Below are positions 10,913 to 21,921 of a stretch of 64,000 nucleotides of DNA, one piece after another. The DNA is from Dillenia suffruticosa. Taxonomy: Eukaryota > Streptophyta > Magnoliopsida > Dilleniales > Dilleniaceae. A model generated the notes under the pieces. It was not told the origin of the DNA. It did no database searches and saw nothing but the letters and a program-made list of their open reading frames with translations. Position numbers and translations under genes: made by a program. How positions within the stretch are numbered: the stretch's first letter is position 1; the number at the start of each line of letters is the position of its first letter. The stretch spans positions 18,148,001 to 18,212,000 of the forward strand of contig JAVTVX010000031.1 in NCBI GenBank assembly GCA_033439265.1. The letters are read 5' to 3'.

Positions 10913-11690
10913 TCAGAAGTTTTTAGGCAGCCCACAAAGTCCGCAAAGTCCGGAGTTTTGGTTATATTGAGAGGCATCAAAAGTTTGCAACTGAGTCCCT
11001 GTTGGAATTTTTTTTCCCACAGTTTGTTGTGTGACAAGTCTAGCCAGGCAAGAGTCTAGATTGGAGAAGCTTCGAGGAATTTCAAGCCAACGTTGGCTTC
11101 TAGGCAGATCAATGGACTCCAACAGTTGCAAGTGACCAAACTCTGGAGGAATTGTTCTGCCTATGTTGCTCATCAACAGATTCAAGCTTTGCAGTAGGAC
11201 AAGCTTTGTAATTTGTATCAGGATTTCACCAGCTAAGTTGTTGCTTGAGGGATCAATGCTCCTCATTAGTCCTAGAGTGTTTCAGTATTCAGAATCTTTT
11301 CCTTTCGACATCAAAGACAAATAATCACTTTAGGCGTAGCCAATAGTCACATTGCTAGAGTCTCTGTTGAAGTAATTGTTGCTAAAGGTGATAGCTGCAC
11401 TCGGTGAGTTCAAATAATATGTAAAGGAATCATAGTACATCACGGTGGCATCGTAGGAGTCATTGTTGTAAAAGATGATAGTTGCACTCATGAGCTCCAA
11501 TTGTATGCGGAGGAATCGTAATAACTTATTGAGTCCAGACAATGTGGGATTGAATATGTCAAATTCTTGAAAGAGAGATCTAAGATTTGAATAAAGCTTA
11601 GGTTACATAGGCTAGAAGGAAAACTTCCATGTAAATTGTATGACGGTAGGCTGAGAACTTTTATCCATTGTTGAACTATTCTAAATCTTA
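10913..11690 (-). pseudogene. LRR receptor-like protein, C-terminal remnant (A1)
   Basis: The minus strand encodes plant extracellular LRR sequence in broken frames. Near 11640-11550 there is an LRR resembling SSLCNLSFIQILDLS (better kept in sub-unit 2). From 11266 to 10913 come two further LRRs, then the C-terminal signature KIPTGTQLQTFDASQY and a CG-rich end. This is typical of EIX2/Cf-type receptor-like proteins that perceive microbial or peptide ligands at the cell surface. The N-terminus, most repeats, the transmembrane segment and frame continuity are missing. It lies upstream of protease 1 in all units. Confidence 0.8.
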
Positions 11691-12746
11691 GGTTTTTCTC
11701 TTTGCAAGAAAACTTGAATGTTCCCCGAGATTTAACCTTCTAGGGATTTGTTGAAGGATTTTGAGTTCAAATTTATGGGTGTTTGGGAACACTTGATCAA
11801 TTGTGAGGGATAAAAGAGAGGGAGAGAGTGAGAGCCAAGAGGGGGAGTGTGAGGGAGGTGTGGGTTTCAGGTGAGAAGAGAGAGGGAGAGGAAGTGGGGG
11901 AGTGGAAGAGGGAACGAGTTGGTGGAGATTGGTTTTTCTTTTTCATTTTTTGGTCCTTCTTCCCTCTTTTTTTGTCTTTTGTGGGTATTACAAATACTTA
12001 AAACTCGTGTCAACACAAGATAAAAGTTACGTTGACACAACTAAGCTTCAGAGGCTAAGGGCTTAAGCTAGACAGAAGGGAAGTTGACTCGGCAAGAAGT
12101 GCAAGTCAACTGACCTTGGGTATTGACGAGCAAAGCTTAAACATTGAAGAAGTTATGCTGACACAAGGAAATGGTTGTGTCGACAAAACAAGATATTCAA
12201 GGTCAAAATTTTTAACTGATTCGAAAGATAGTCGACTCATCATATGAACACAATCGACTCATCCTAGTAAAAGACCGTGAAATTCAAATATCCGTCAAAT
12301 CATGACGAAGGTGAAGTCTATTTATTATGAGTAATAGTTAGTTGTTCATAAAAATTGTTCACAACGACAAATGATCAGCATTAAATGATCCCCAATGTAG
12401 AGAGAGAGAGAAGAGGAGAGTCGTGGCTCCACCTCTGGCTTCAGATGATGTATCTGAAGGCGTTAGTCACACCAACCCACCGACAAACTGCACCGACAAT
12501 ATATATATATATGTTTATAAATATATAAATTTATATATGCATTTATGTACAAAATTGAAAATATAGAAAATATCCATATGAAGTTAGAATTTGTTTTGTC
12601 TCAATTCAGGAGGAGATAAAAGTTGTGAAACCATATCTCAATTTAATTTCATTTGACAGAGAAAGTTGAATTTCATGATCTTTTATTTTTATTTAATTAA
12701 AAACATTTATATTTTAAAGAAGGAGATTTGAGAGAAGAGAAAGTAA
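11691..12746. other. Non-coding spacer closing sub-unit 1
   Basis: It contains GA-rich low complexity (11805-11935), a pyrimidine tract ending in GGGTATTACAA near 11985 that resembles the end of a decayed gypsy LTR, AT microsatellite sequence near 12500, and otherwise unassigned sequence. I see no gene. Sub-unit 2 has gypsy DNA in place of this segment after the shared ACTTGA at 17808. Confidence 0.45.
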
Positions 12747-13951
12747 ATAAGCAATAAGGTTTTAAAAAATTTATCTTATGTATCCCACTCGAAACATAAA
12801 AAGGTGAATTCCATTCCAATAATTACATATTTTATTAAGATTTGAATTGCAAAAGATGAGGCCAGAAAAGCAAGAATTGAAAAATATCTAATACATTACA
12901 AACCATCCGTATTTATATACAATATAAATATTGTGTTACTAAAATAGTGAATACTGTATAAATATTGTATTGTCTAAATTATATTAATAGAAAAAAGTAA
13001 AAATAATAATTATGAGAATTTATATTATTTATTAGGCCATTTATAGATTTTTTTTTTCAAAGAATCCACCACTACACAAAGGAGAGGCATTGTTAGTGTA
13101 AAATAGTATATGATGTAATTATGATAATTTCTAAGGAATAGTATGGTAGCTGTTGTTGAAAAAGGAATTATCATGTTTTAAGTAAACATAATAGTTTAGA
13201 GAGAGAGAGAGAGAGAGAGAGAGCTGTTAAAAGAAACACAATCCAAAGCAGAAGCTAGGGTACCCTAGCTTAGATATGTAAAAATGACAAACTTTATCAA
13301 TGTAAAAATGACACATTTTAATTTGTATTTGTATGAATCCTTGCTAAGATATGCTATTTATCAACTTTTTAATGAATTCAAATGGTAAACTGCTACTACA
13401 CATGGTTCCTTGGGAGACCCTTGGAATTTGTATGGACAATGGCATAAATCTTATTAGGAAAATTTCAAAGTCTTAACATTATCGAATAAGCTCGTTCATT
13501 TACTTTCTTAGCTATCTTTAAATTTAAGAATGAACCCTCCCTATCATTTATAAAATTCAAGAAAAATAAGAGATCCTAAATTCAAAAATTAATGCAGGCA
13601 CAGAAATGGGTAACCAAGCATTCATTATCCTGGTTTTCTTTATTTAAATGTTTTCATCGTTTATCCTTGTCCAAACCCTGCTAAGACTACCCTATCATGC
13701 TAATGTCTATGGCTGGCTAGTTCCCAGGTTATGGTTGTGACAGCTTTTATGCATGGGTGCAACTCGTGACTGTTTGTATGGTATAAAGTAGAACAGAATA
13801 AAAATGTTCATATTCAGACTTCGTCACATTGAGGGTATGCAGACAACATGCATCAGCTTCCATTTCCCATATCATGTATTCCACCTCTTGTCATAAACTG
13901 TGAATTTTTCCCCCTTTTAAGAAGCAGAAGCTTGCAAAGTTTATCATGTCT
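12747..13951. other. Start of sub-unit 2, protease 3-prime flank, non-coding
   Basis: Homologous to 28-945 without the inserted gag fragment, plus about 650 bp that are deleted in copies A1 and C1. It contains a (GA)n run near 13197-13223 and nothing that looks coding. Its left edge marks the inner duplication junction. Confidence 0.6.
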
Positions 13952-14017
13952 GGGGCATCCCATAAAATAGCACCGAGAGAAGATTAGCATCCTACCGAAG
14001 GATGACATGCACAAATC
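13952..14017 (+). pseudogene. U6 snRNA-derived pseudogene (A2)
   Basis: The 66 bases align with plant U6 snRNA along its length: GGGGCATCC, CATAAAAT, GAGAAGATTAGCAT, AAGGATGACA and GCACAAATC occur in the right order and roughly the right spacing. The U4-pairing/catalytic AGATTAGCAT block is kept. The ACAGAGA box is altered (CGAGAGA), several stem bases are missing, and there is no T-run terminator nor a recognisable USE/TATA promoter. It is therefore a degenerate copy, about 150 bp downstream of the protease stop and in the opposite orientation. Confidence 0.75.
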
Positions 14018-14165
14018 ACACGCTTGTGACTCTTAATGGTTGTCTCAAAATGTAGGGAATATTTATTATTTAGGAAACTAGAAGTTCCCCTGTGGAGTTG
14101 TATACAAACAGGAATTAGGGAACACGGTTCGAACATATATTACATTCATAATTTAATAGAACTTT

Positions 14166-15353
14166 TCATTTTGTGGGGTAAGCAGCTTGAAGGGTCATGC
14201 CACAGAGTCCGTCTGGATTATCAACATCTCTCTGGACCCTAACGTAGCCTTTCTCCCCCCACAATTTGCCCCACGAGTTCTTCAAGAGCCAATACTTAAT
14301 TCCTTCTTTACTCTTCCCATAACCAACGATTGTTATACTATGGCCACCAATGAGGCCACATGGTCCGGTTATAACACCCTCTTTATAGAACCTAAAGTCA
14401 TCATTATCCACACCAATGTTAACTGTGACCGGTTGGTTAGCCACAGCCTGAAGAAGAGCAGTTTCGTTTCTCGGTGGAATCCTTTCAAAGCCACTTATGG
14501 TTAAGGCGCGGTCTGCAGTCTTGCTTTTGTCACAGGTTCCCCGTTTTCCTTGATAAGGGTAATTGGATTCTGTTGTGATGCCTTTGTTTTCGATGATGTA
14601 TTCGTAGGCCCCTGTCGGCCAACCACCTTGGCAGCCTCCATCGTTTTTGTCACAGTCCACAACCTGTTGCTCCGAAAGTGCAATTAATTGACCAGTTCTG
14701 ATTTGGTTGATTCCTTCCACGGATGCTACAGCGGCGAATGCCCAGCAAGAGCCTACATTTTTCCATAATAAATGATAATCAAGAAAGCCATGTATTGAGG
14801 CCTCCATGGTAATGTACGAGGGGGATATGGGATTGTGGTAGTTTCTCTCTACCTTTTCAATCGGCAAACAAAATAAAAAGAGAAAAGTACACCCGGATGA
14901 AGTTTAGGACTTACCACAAGCTTCTTGGCTTTTGACAGGAGTAACCGCGCCCATTTTCCTCCAGTCTATCTTTTTTGGCACGTTGTTTACATTGGCATAC
15001 CTAAAGGGTGTTGATTTCAGGGTAGACATGGGTGGGGGGACTTGTTCCTTCAGACCAAAACGAGCTTTAAATTCCTCTCGGGTTAGATCAGCGAATGCAT
15101 TAATCTCTAATTTATAAGTTTTATTTGCGGATTGATTAATAGATTCAATATATTCAACATTTTTCTTGAATATATTGAGTCGGTGTTCCTTCTCTTCTAT
15201 ATTCTTGTAATAACGTTTATATTGGGCCATCCAATGCTCGAACTTATGCAACATTGTCTCTGTAGGTACAGTGCGTGATGATGCTAGAGAAACCAAAGCA
15301 CCCAATAAAAAAAGGATCACTATGCTAATGTCAAACTTTGAGGTAGCCATCAT
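14166..15353 (-). CDS. Papain-like cysteine protease, copy A2 (two exons)
   Basis: Exon 1 is 15353-14915 and exon 2 is 14752-14166, with a 162-bp intron in the same codon as the other copies. The 341-residue product has the same signal peptide, I29 prodomain, Cys149-His284-Asn305 triad and disulfide cysteines. It differs from the other three complete copies at R46K, T52I (both prodomain) and V230L (mature domain), all conservative and away from the active site. The upstream region diverges from copy 1 after the promoter, and the upstream in-frame ATG of copy 1 is absent. Most nucleotide differences from copy 1 in exon 2 are synonymous, which suggests purifying selection. Confidence 0.93.
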
Positions 15354-15412
15354 AGAAGTATTGGTTGAAATAGGTGTATAGAAGTTTGAATATATTGAGA
15401 AATGCTTATGTG

Positions 15413-15420
15413 TATTTATA
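15413..15420 (-). promoter_or_regulatory. TATA box of protease copy A2
   Basis: TATAAATA on the minus strand, 60 bp before the ATG at 15353, embedded in the same CAACTATAAATACACA context as copy 1. Confidence 0.7.
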
Positions 15421-15491
15421 GTTGGATGTGCCTGAATAAACTTTCAATTCTGTGTACTGTTTTTCAAAAACATCAAATTTTATCTTGTATA

Positions 15492-15772
15492 TGTTGAGTT
15501 CCAGAATAAAATAACAACTATTTGAATAAAAGAGTTTTTTTTATTATTTTTATATTTCCATATTTGTATTTATTAGAATATATTATGTATCAAAATCAAA
15601 TCAATTATTGGTTTAATTTTGAGAATATTTGATTTTTCTTATTTTTATATTTATAACTTTATATTTTTATATATGTGATAATGAGTTTTTCTATAAACTC
15701 AATAGAGTATTAGGCTTTAATATTTTTATATTACTTTTGATATTCTCTAACATGAACTTGGTATCACAAGCC
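15492..15772 (+). mobile_element. Copia-like LTR remnant with primer-binding site (sub-unit 2)
   Basis: Counterpart of 2446-2745. The LTR-like stretch runs TGTTGAG to TCTCTAACA at 15752, and TGGTATCACAAGCC follows at 15759. Here six extra bases separate LTR end and PBS, a spacing also common in plant LTR elements. Confidence 0.5.
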
Positions 15773-16019
15773 ATGTTCATCAATCTTTCTTAATTATATA
15801 ATTTTTTTTATATTTGTATCAAAAATGATAGAAATTTCACAAATTCCAAATCTATGGCAATAATTGATTGAATCATCATTTCATATTTTATATTGCATGA
15901 ATGCCAAATTTCATTGATATTGAATCTTATTTTGTTTCAAATTCTAGTGATTTCATTGCATCACCTTGAGTTTAAAGGAAGATAATAGAAAATATTAAGT
16001 ATCAAAATAAATAAAAAAT

Positions 16020-16800
16020 TATTTTCTTTTTCAACATGGTTTTACTACACCACATCAAGGGGAACGTAAGAAAATGTTGGGTATGAGATAATATTTTGTA
16101 GTGATATAATTTGTCAAATATTTGAGTTTTTTTCCTCGATAGTTGTGAAGATGAATAATCTATACAAACAACTATTGCTACAGTGTAAGATAATGAATGG
16201 ATTATTATAATTCATATTTTACATTGTTATCGTGATTATCATCTCTAACATCGGTATTATCTTTTTTTTCAAATTCAAGTGATTTTATTGTATTACTTTA
16301 AATTTAACGTAATCATTAAAAAAATTGAGAATTAAAATAAATCGAAGATCATTCTCTTTTCTAAGTGGTTTTGCTACACCACATCAAGGGGGATGTTAAA
16401 AAAACTTGGGTAGGAGATAATATTAGCATCGATTTGATTTGAAAAATATTTAAGGTTTTTTTTTTCTTTTATGTTTCCATAGTTATAATAATAAATATTA
16501 TTATTGAATTAGTTTGAAAAATATTTGACTTTCTTTTTTATGTTTCCATGGTTGTAATAATAAATATTCTATGAACAAATTTCAGAGATTTTATTGCACT
16601 ATCTTAAGTTTAACGAAAATATTAGAAACTATTGAGTATCAAAATAAATAAATAATTATTCTCTTTTCTAACCGAGTTTTATTACACTACATCAAGCGGG
16701 ACGTTAGAAGATATTGTGTATGAAATAATTAGCATTTATTTGATTTGAGAAATATCTGAATTTCTTTTTTTTATGTTTTCATAGTTGTAATAATAAATAT
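16020..16800 (+). repeat. Degenerate LTR/TRIM-like tandem array (sub-unit 2)
   Basis: Counterpart of the array at 3000-4300 with fewer modules and no MITE. Polypurine-like CATCAAGGGGGA/ACG landmarks lie near 16052, 16383 and 16692. The uninterrupted MITE target lies at about 16725-16740. The copy numbers of modules differ between sub-units, as expected for slippage or unequal exchange. Confidence 0.45.
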
Positions 16801-17383
16801 TCTACAAATTACCATTGTTACAGTTTAAATGAATCCATAAATCATTAGAGTTTTCACATGATAAATTTCAATAATATTGAATATTATTATCCATTAGCTG
16901 TAACTCAATTGATGCTATCCCTTTATTTCTCTGACATGCAGCCTTATTTTGTTTTCCAAACTTGATTGGCTTTGTTGTACAGTGTTGTGTTTGATGGAGA
17001 AAAAACAATATTGAATATAAAAATAAATTGATTTTAAAATGTATTTGAGTTCCTTTTAACACTTGTGATGTTGTTATAGTTTAGTTTGTACAAGTGTATC
17101 AATTTGGTTTCATATTTAATCAAATTTCTCTAATATTGAATATTATTTTGTTTTTTAGAATTCAAGTGGTTTCATGGCAACATATTGAATTTGAGAGCAA
17201 ATGTTAAAAAATATTGAGGGGTCATAATTAGTAATCATCTGATTATAAAAATATCTGAATTTCTTTATTTTTATGTTTTTATATATTTATAATAATGTTT
17301 GTTCTATTAATACTCAACCTTTTATATAGTTCAGTTGAAACAATAAATTATTATTTATTCATATTTCTGTTGAAGTAATTGTT

Positions 17384-17692
17384 TCAAAAGGTGATAGCTG
17401 CACTCGGTGAGTTCAAATAATATGTAAAGGAATTGTAGTACATCACGGTAGCATCGTAGGAGTCATTGTTGTAAAAGATGATAGTTGCACTCGATGAGCT
17501 CCAATTGTACGCGGAGGAATCGTAATAACTTATTGAATAAAAGTGCTCCGGACAATGTAGGATTGAATATGTCAAATTCTTGAAAGAGAGATCCAAGATT
17601 TGAATAAAGCTTAGGTTACATAGGCTAGAAGGAAAACTTCCACGCAAATTGTATGACGGTAGGCAGAGAACTTTCATCCATTGTTGAGCCAC
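17384..17692 (-). pseudogene. LRR receptor-like protein remnant (A2)
   Basis: An open stretch of 102 residues with a good LRR segment (SSLCNLSFIQILDLSFKNLT), corresponding to the upstream part of the A1 pseudogene. It lacks the C-terminal part present at 10913-11266 and any start or signal peptide. It is cut just before the AT-rich region, so about 6.5 kb present in sub-unit 1 is missing here. Confidence 0.7.
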
Positions 17693-17808
17693 TCTAAATA
17701 TTAGGTTTTTCTCTTTGCAAGAAAACTTGAATGTTCCCCTAGATTTAATCTTCTAGGGTTTGTTGAAGGGTTTTGAGTTCAAATCTATAGGTGTTTGGGA
17801 ACACTTGA

Positions 17809-20311
17809 TGTTGTACCGGGACAATTTAAAAAAAAAAAGAAAAAAAAGAAAGAAAAGTAAAAAAAAGCACTCACACACTCTCCCCCCCTCTCTTCCCTCT
17901 TCGCCCACTTTCCCAATTCCCCGATTGCATTTCCTGCAAAACCCCAACCCCCCTATCTCTCCCTCTCCCGTTACAGTCTCTCTCGTCTCTCTCTCCCTCC
18001 CTATTTCTCTCACTCTCCGCCTCCCTCCTGCGCCGCATCACCCTCAATCATCGGCAAGTAACCACCGCACGCGGCCACCGTCATAACTCCACCTCTCTCT
18101 TTCCCTTTCTCTCTCTCATGCATGAACAGTTTTCCCTCTCCCTTCTTTGGTCGCTCGCGTAGTGCTCGTTGTGAGCACTTCTCCTCTGTAGCCATCCCAA
18201 ATCGAAGCCCAATTGGACCTTCGAAAAACCCTAGGCCAAGACTGCGATTCTCTCTCTGCACAGGTAAGGACTGGTTCCTAATCCTAGCTCTAGGGTTTCA
18301 AATTTTCTTAGTAATTCGGCTTAATTTCTAAAATTTGCTTTAATTTGGAAGCGTTGCAGGTTCTGGACTGAATCAAACGGCACACGGAAGCTAGGTCTGC
18401 GAGCTGTGAAAACCTTAGGTGAGGGAATTTCTAATCCCTTCAATAGTTGAATGAGTTTAGGCTGAATTTAAAATGAGAGCTTTGTATATGTTCTGAAAAA
18501 TGTGCGGAATTTGAAGAGAGTGCACTTTCCTAAAAATTGATATGTGATTTCTAGGGTTACGCCTAAATCCTACATGAATTTAGGCTGATTAATACGAAAA
18601 AAACATGTTAGATGAAATTAGAAACTTATTGGGTGGTGTAGAACAGCTTTCCTTAGAATTTGATTTAAAATATGCATGAAAAATATTATGGTTATGTAAA
18701 TTCGAGAGAAAATTGGAAAAATTGTTAGAAATTAGAGAAAATTGAGGAATATTGGAAATTAAAGTCATTGGTGAGGCAAATAATCCTAGATTGATGAAAT
18801 GAGAATTTAGAAATGTGAATGTGTAAATTAAGGTTATATTAAATTATGAGGAAATTTGAAAACCCTTTAATAGGACTTTATTTGATGATAAATTGTGATA
18901 ATTGGTCTAGATTAATTTTTGGAGACTCGAAAGGAGTCATTATAGAGTAATTGTGAAAATTGGGAGTGAATACCCTCCTTAGAGGAGAGTGAATGGTTAT
19001 GTGCATATGAATGAGTAAACTGTTTTCAGTTATAATTTATAAATTGAGTTTTGAAATGAATTTGCAAATGGAATTGAAATTGTTTTGTGATTGTAGTATG
19101 CCTAAAATGAAATTTTGAAATGTCTATGATTGTTGAACTTGATTATTGGATTTTTGCACCATGTTACTTTAGGATACTCATGTGAATTGTGAAATATTAC
19201 TCTACCTTATATTTGAGCATGCATTAATTGATAAATTGAGTTTGGTAACATGGTGCTGGGAAAAATGACTGTAGTCTAAGTTTTGCCATGGACCGGGCAG
19301 TTTGGGATGACATGATTAAGGCTGTTTAATTTAGTTTGGGGTAGGCGGGTTGGAGAGCCTCCTTAGGCTGCCGGATAATGTGGTAGCACCCCACGGAGTT
19401 TCGGGCCAATGCCAAGGTGGAGGACATTTTATAAAAATTATGAAAAACTCTTTGGCGAATCCTACCAACGGCCATTGGTAAGAGATTGCTTTAGGTACAC
19501 CCTAAAATTTATGAAAATGAAAATTTAAGTCGTGGGACTGTATAATTGAGTTGATACGATTATTTATATGCAAATGATTGTATTTATTGCATTTAATAAC
19601 AGTTGATATATGTATTTAGCATTATGACCCCCACCCCACATTTTTATGTTATATGCCACTGCACTCCACTCGCTGGGTATTTCCCAATACTCACCCCTCC
19701 TTTAAATCTTTTTCAGAGGAATGATAGACTGTGGTTGGTATTGGCTAATTCAGAGATCTTTTAGTGATCCACAATAGGAATCGATAGTGGATTCTATTCT
19801 CTTGAGACTTGATATAGTTTCATCCATAAAAGGAAAACTATTGGACTATTCTTTTGAGATTTGGATTTATTAATTGATACTTGTCATATATTTTGGGACA
19901 AGTATCGGTGAATCCAAGCTTAGTTTGCATGGAAAGTGTCCAATTTTGTTTAAAACTTATTGTTCTCGTTTGGGATATTTGGACTTTTATTAGGATGGTT
20001 GAAATATTTTGAGATTGTGAATTTGTGGAACTTTGGAATGACTGGGAAGGCCACATTGCATGCATTGCATGTACAGGAACCCCTCCCTAAATGTGTGCTG
20101 ATGTATGCTTGTATGCACAGGGATGAGACTGATGGACTCCTTGCATATGTATTGATTCTATGATTTCTCATTTTGATAGGTTTTACGTTTTCAAAAATTT
20201 ATTAAAAAATTGGAATGTCTTATGCTATCCCGGTATATAGGGAGGTTATGCCCGTATGCCGAGATAACGCGGCGGTTGTTACGTACTCGACGGGAGGGTC
20301 GGGGCTTGATA
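17809..20311 (+). mobile_element. 5-prime LTR of plus-strand chromovirus (2.5 kb)
   Basis: The LTR begins TGTTGTACCGGGAC plus an A-rich tract and ends GGGGCTTGATA, a decayed form of the GGGACGTGACA end seen in its relatives. A primer-binding site follows. The order inside is A tract, CT-rich block (17870-18110), donor-like CACAG/GTAAGG (18264), acceptor-like TTGCAG (18359), second donor-like TTAG/GTGAGG (18419), GGGAGTG...TACCCTCC (18962-18978), hairpin (19675-19692) and GCATGCATTGCATG (20048-20061). It is inserted after ACTTGA of the LRR pseudogene flank; no matching 3-prime LTR remains. Confidence 0.8.
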
Positions 20312-20318
20312 ATTCTAT

Positions 20319-20329
20319 TGGTATTAGAG
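20319..20329 (+). promoter_or_regulatory. Primer-binding site of plus-strand chromovirus
   Basis: TGGTATTAGAG just after the LTR end; unit B keeps TGGTATCAGAG at 51743. This is the initiator-Met tRNA complement used to prime minus-strand DNA synthesis. The copy in A carries a C-to-T change. Confidence 0.75.
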
Positions 20330-20555
20330 TGAGGCTCACGATTTTAAATATTTAAAGGTTTATGTCCCAAAGGTTTCTAAAGGTTTTAAAAACATTTTTT
20401 TTTGGAAATTTAGATTTTAAAAGAATTTTTAAAGGATGTACAAAAACTTTCCATGGATCAAAAAGGGCTAGGACTCAATTTATTTTTAGGGGGTTAAATA
20501 CCTAGCCACATGCCTAATTTAGTGGGCTAAGCATAATACTCTTTTTATAGGAGTC

Positions 20556-21921
20556 ATGCCGCCTAGACAAATGACGAGAAATGTTAGTGAGATTCCTCCT
20601 TCTGAGCACGAGAATGAGTCGTCCTCACATGCTCCAACTTCTTTTCCAGCTGTCACAAGTACACACCCGACTCCTTCAACCAGGGTTCCTCTACCTCCTA
20701 TTACCTCCCTCCAGCAAGTGATGGAGTGGTGGAGTTCTTTCGGGGCATAGTATCAAGCTTCGGCCCAATCTTCTGTTCCTCCGCCGGTTCCTCCTTCTAC
20801 ACCGGCTGTGGTGCCTAGTATTCCCATAGCATCTGCTCCACCGGTTGTTATATCAACCGAATGTCCTACAGTGGAGTTGTCAATGCTACTCAAATAGGCA
20901 AAACAGCTCGGATGCGACACTTTTTTAGGCACTTGTGATGCCTCAGTGACCAAGGAATTGATTGGCCGAGTTTAGGAGACCGTCACCGATATGAGATTAA
21001 GTGATGAGATGAAGTTGTGGGTGGCGGTGAAATTGCTGGACAAGGGAGCTAGAACCTGGTGGGAGAATGAGAAGGCTAGGGCAACCACACTTCTCTCTTG
21101 GATAGATTTTTTGAAATTTTTTGAAAAAAAATATTATACTCGGTTCTATAGGGACCAGAAGAGAGAGTAGTTCTTCAAGCTTGTTCAGGGAAATAAGACG
21201 GTGTTTGATTACGAATCAGAATTAAGGGAACTTGCTACTTATGTTCCGGAGTTTGTAAGCTCCGAGGAGTCCCTATGTACAAAATTCGAATCGGAACTGA
21301 ATTTGAGCATAAGGGAGAAGATGTCAATCACAAAAGGACACACATTTCAAGATGTTTTGGATTTGGCCCTAAGAGCCGAGAAGATGGTGATTGAAAGGGG
21401 AAAAGTCCGAGAGCATGGGAAGTGGAAGAGGTCCGGTGGTTTCATACCGGGCCAAAGTTCTAAGAAGAGTAGAAGTATGGGCTCCTTCAGTGGTGGATTT
21501 GTTTCAAGATCGGTTGGCTCTCCTCAAGGCCAACGTGTGTCTCAATTTAAAGCCCCTACCTCTAGTGCTATTTCGGGAAGCCAATCAACGGCAAATAGGA
21601 AGGAACCGTGCAAACATTGTGGCAATTTTCATTTTGGGGTTTGCCAAGTACCCAAGAGGTACTACGACTGCGGAAATGAAGGCCATTTACGCAATATTTG
21701 CCTGGAATTGGGACGACGAAGTCAGATAAGGCGGGATCGCCCTAGTGGATTGATGGACAGCCAAGCAAACACTCCTGTTCCACCTTCAGTTGATACATCG
21801 TGGACAAGGACTGGAAGCAACACTGTAACTACTCCAACTCAACGTTCGCAAATGAGGGCATAGACCAGAATCTACGCAATGACTAATGAGAATGCCTAGA
21901 ACAGCCCTGACATAGTCACAG
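20556..21921 (+). pseudogene. Chromovirus gag, plus strand, broken by stops
   Basis: The frame from ATG 20556 holds an N-terminal Ser/Pro-rich region, a Retrotrans_gag core (LWVAVKLLDKGARTWWEN region at about 21010-21066; YYTRFYRDQKRE; LRELATYVPEF), and a CCHC-like region whose first Cys is Tyr (YYDCGNEGHLRNIC, about 21661-21702). Four in-frame TAG stops, at 20748 and near 20896, 20972 and 21169, replace Gln or Glu codons kept in the minus-strand relative; no frameshift is needed up to 21863. A TTTTTATAG acceptor-like site ends 5 nt before the ATG. The 3-prime end at 21921 is set by the intron donor described next. Confidence 0.85.

Noticed and set aside
13952..14017. Functional U6 snRNA gene
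   Set aside because: The ACAGAGA box is altered, bases are missing, and no USE/TATA promoter or T-run terminator is visible, so it was called a pseudogene.
17760..18331. Plus- and minus-strand open frames in the CT-rich LTR segment (also 24070-24485 and the unit B counterparts)
   Set aside because: Low-complexity CT/GA composition gives open frames in several phases. The peptides change frame between units and show no domain.
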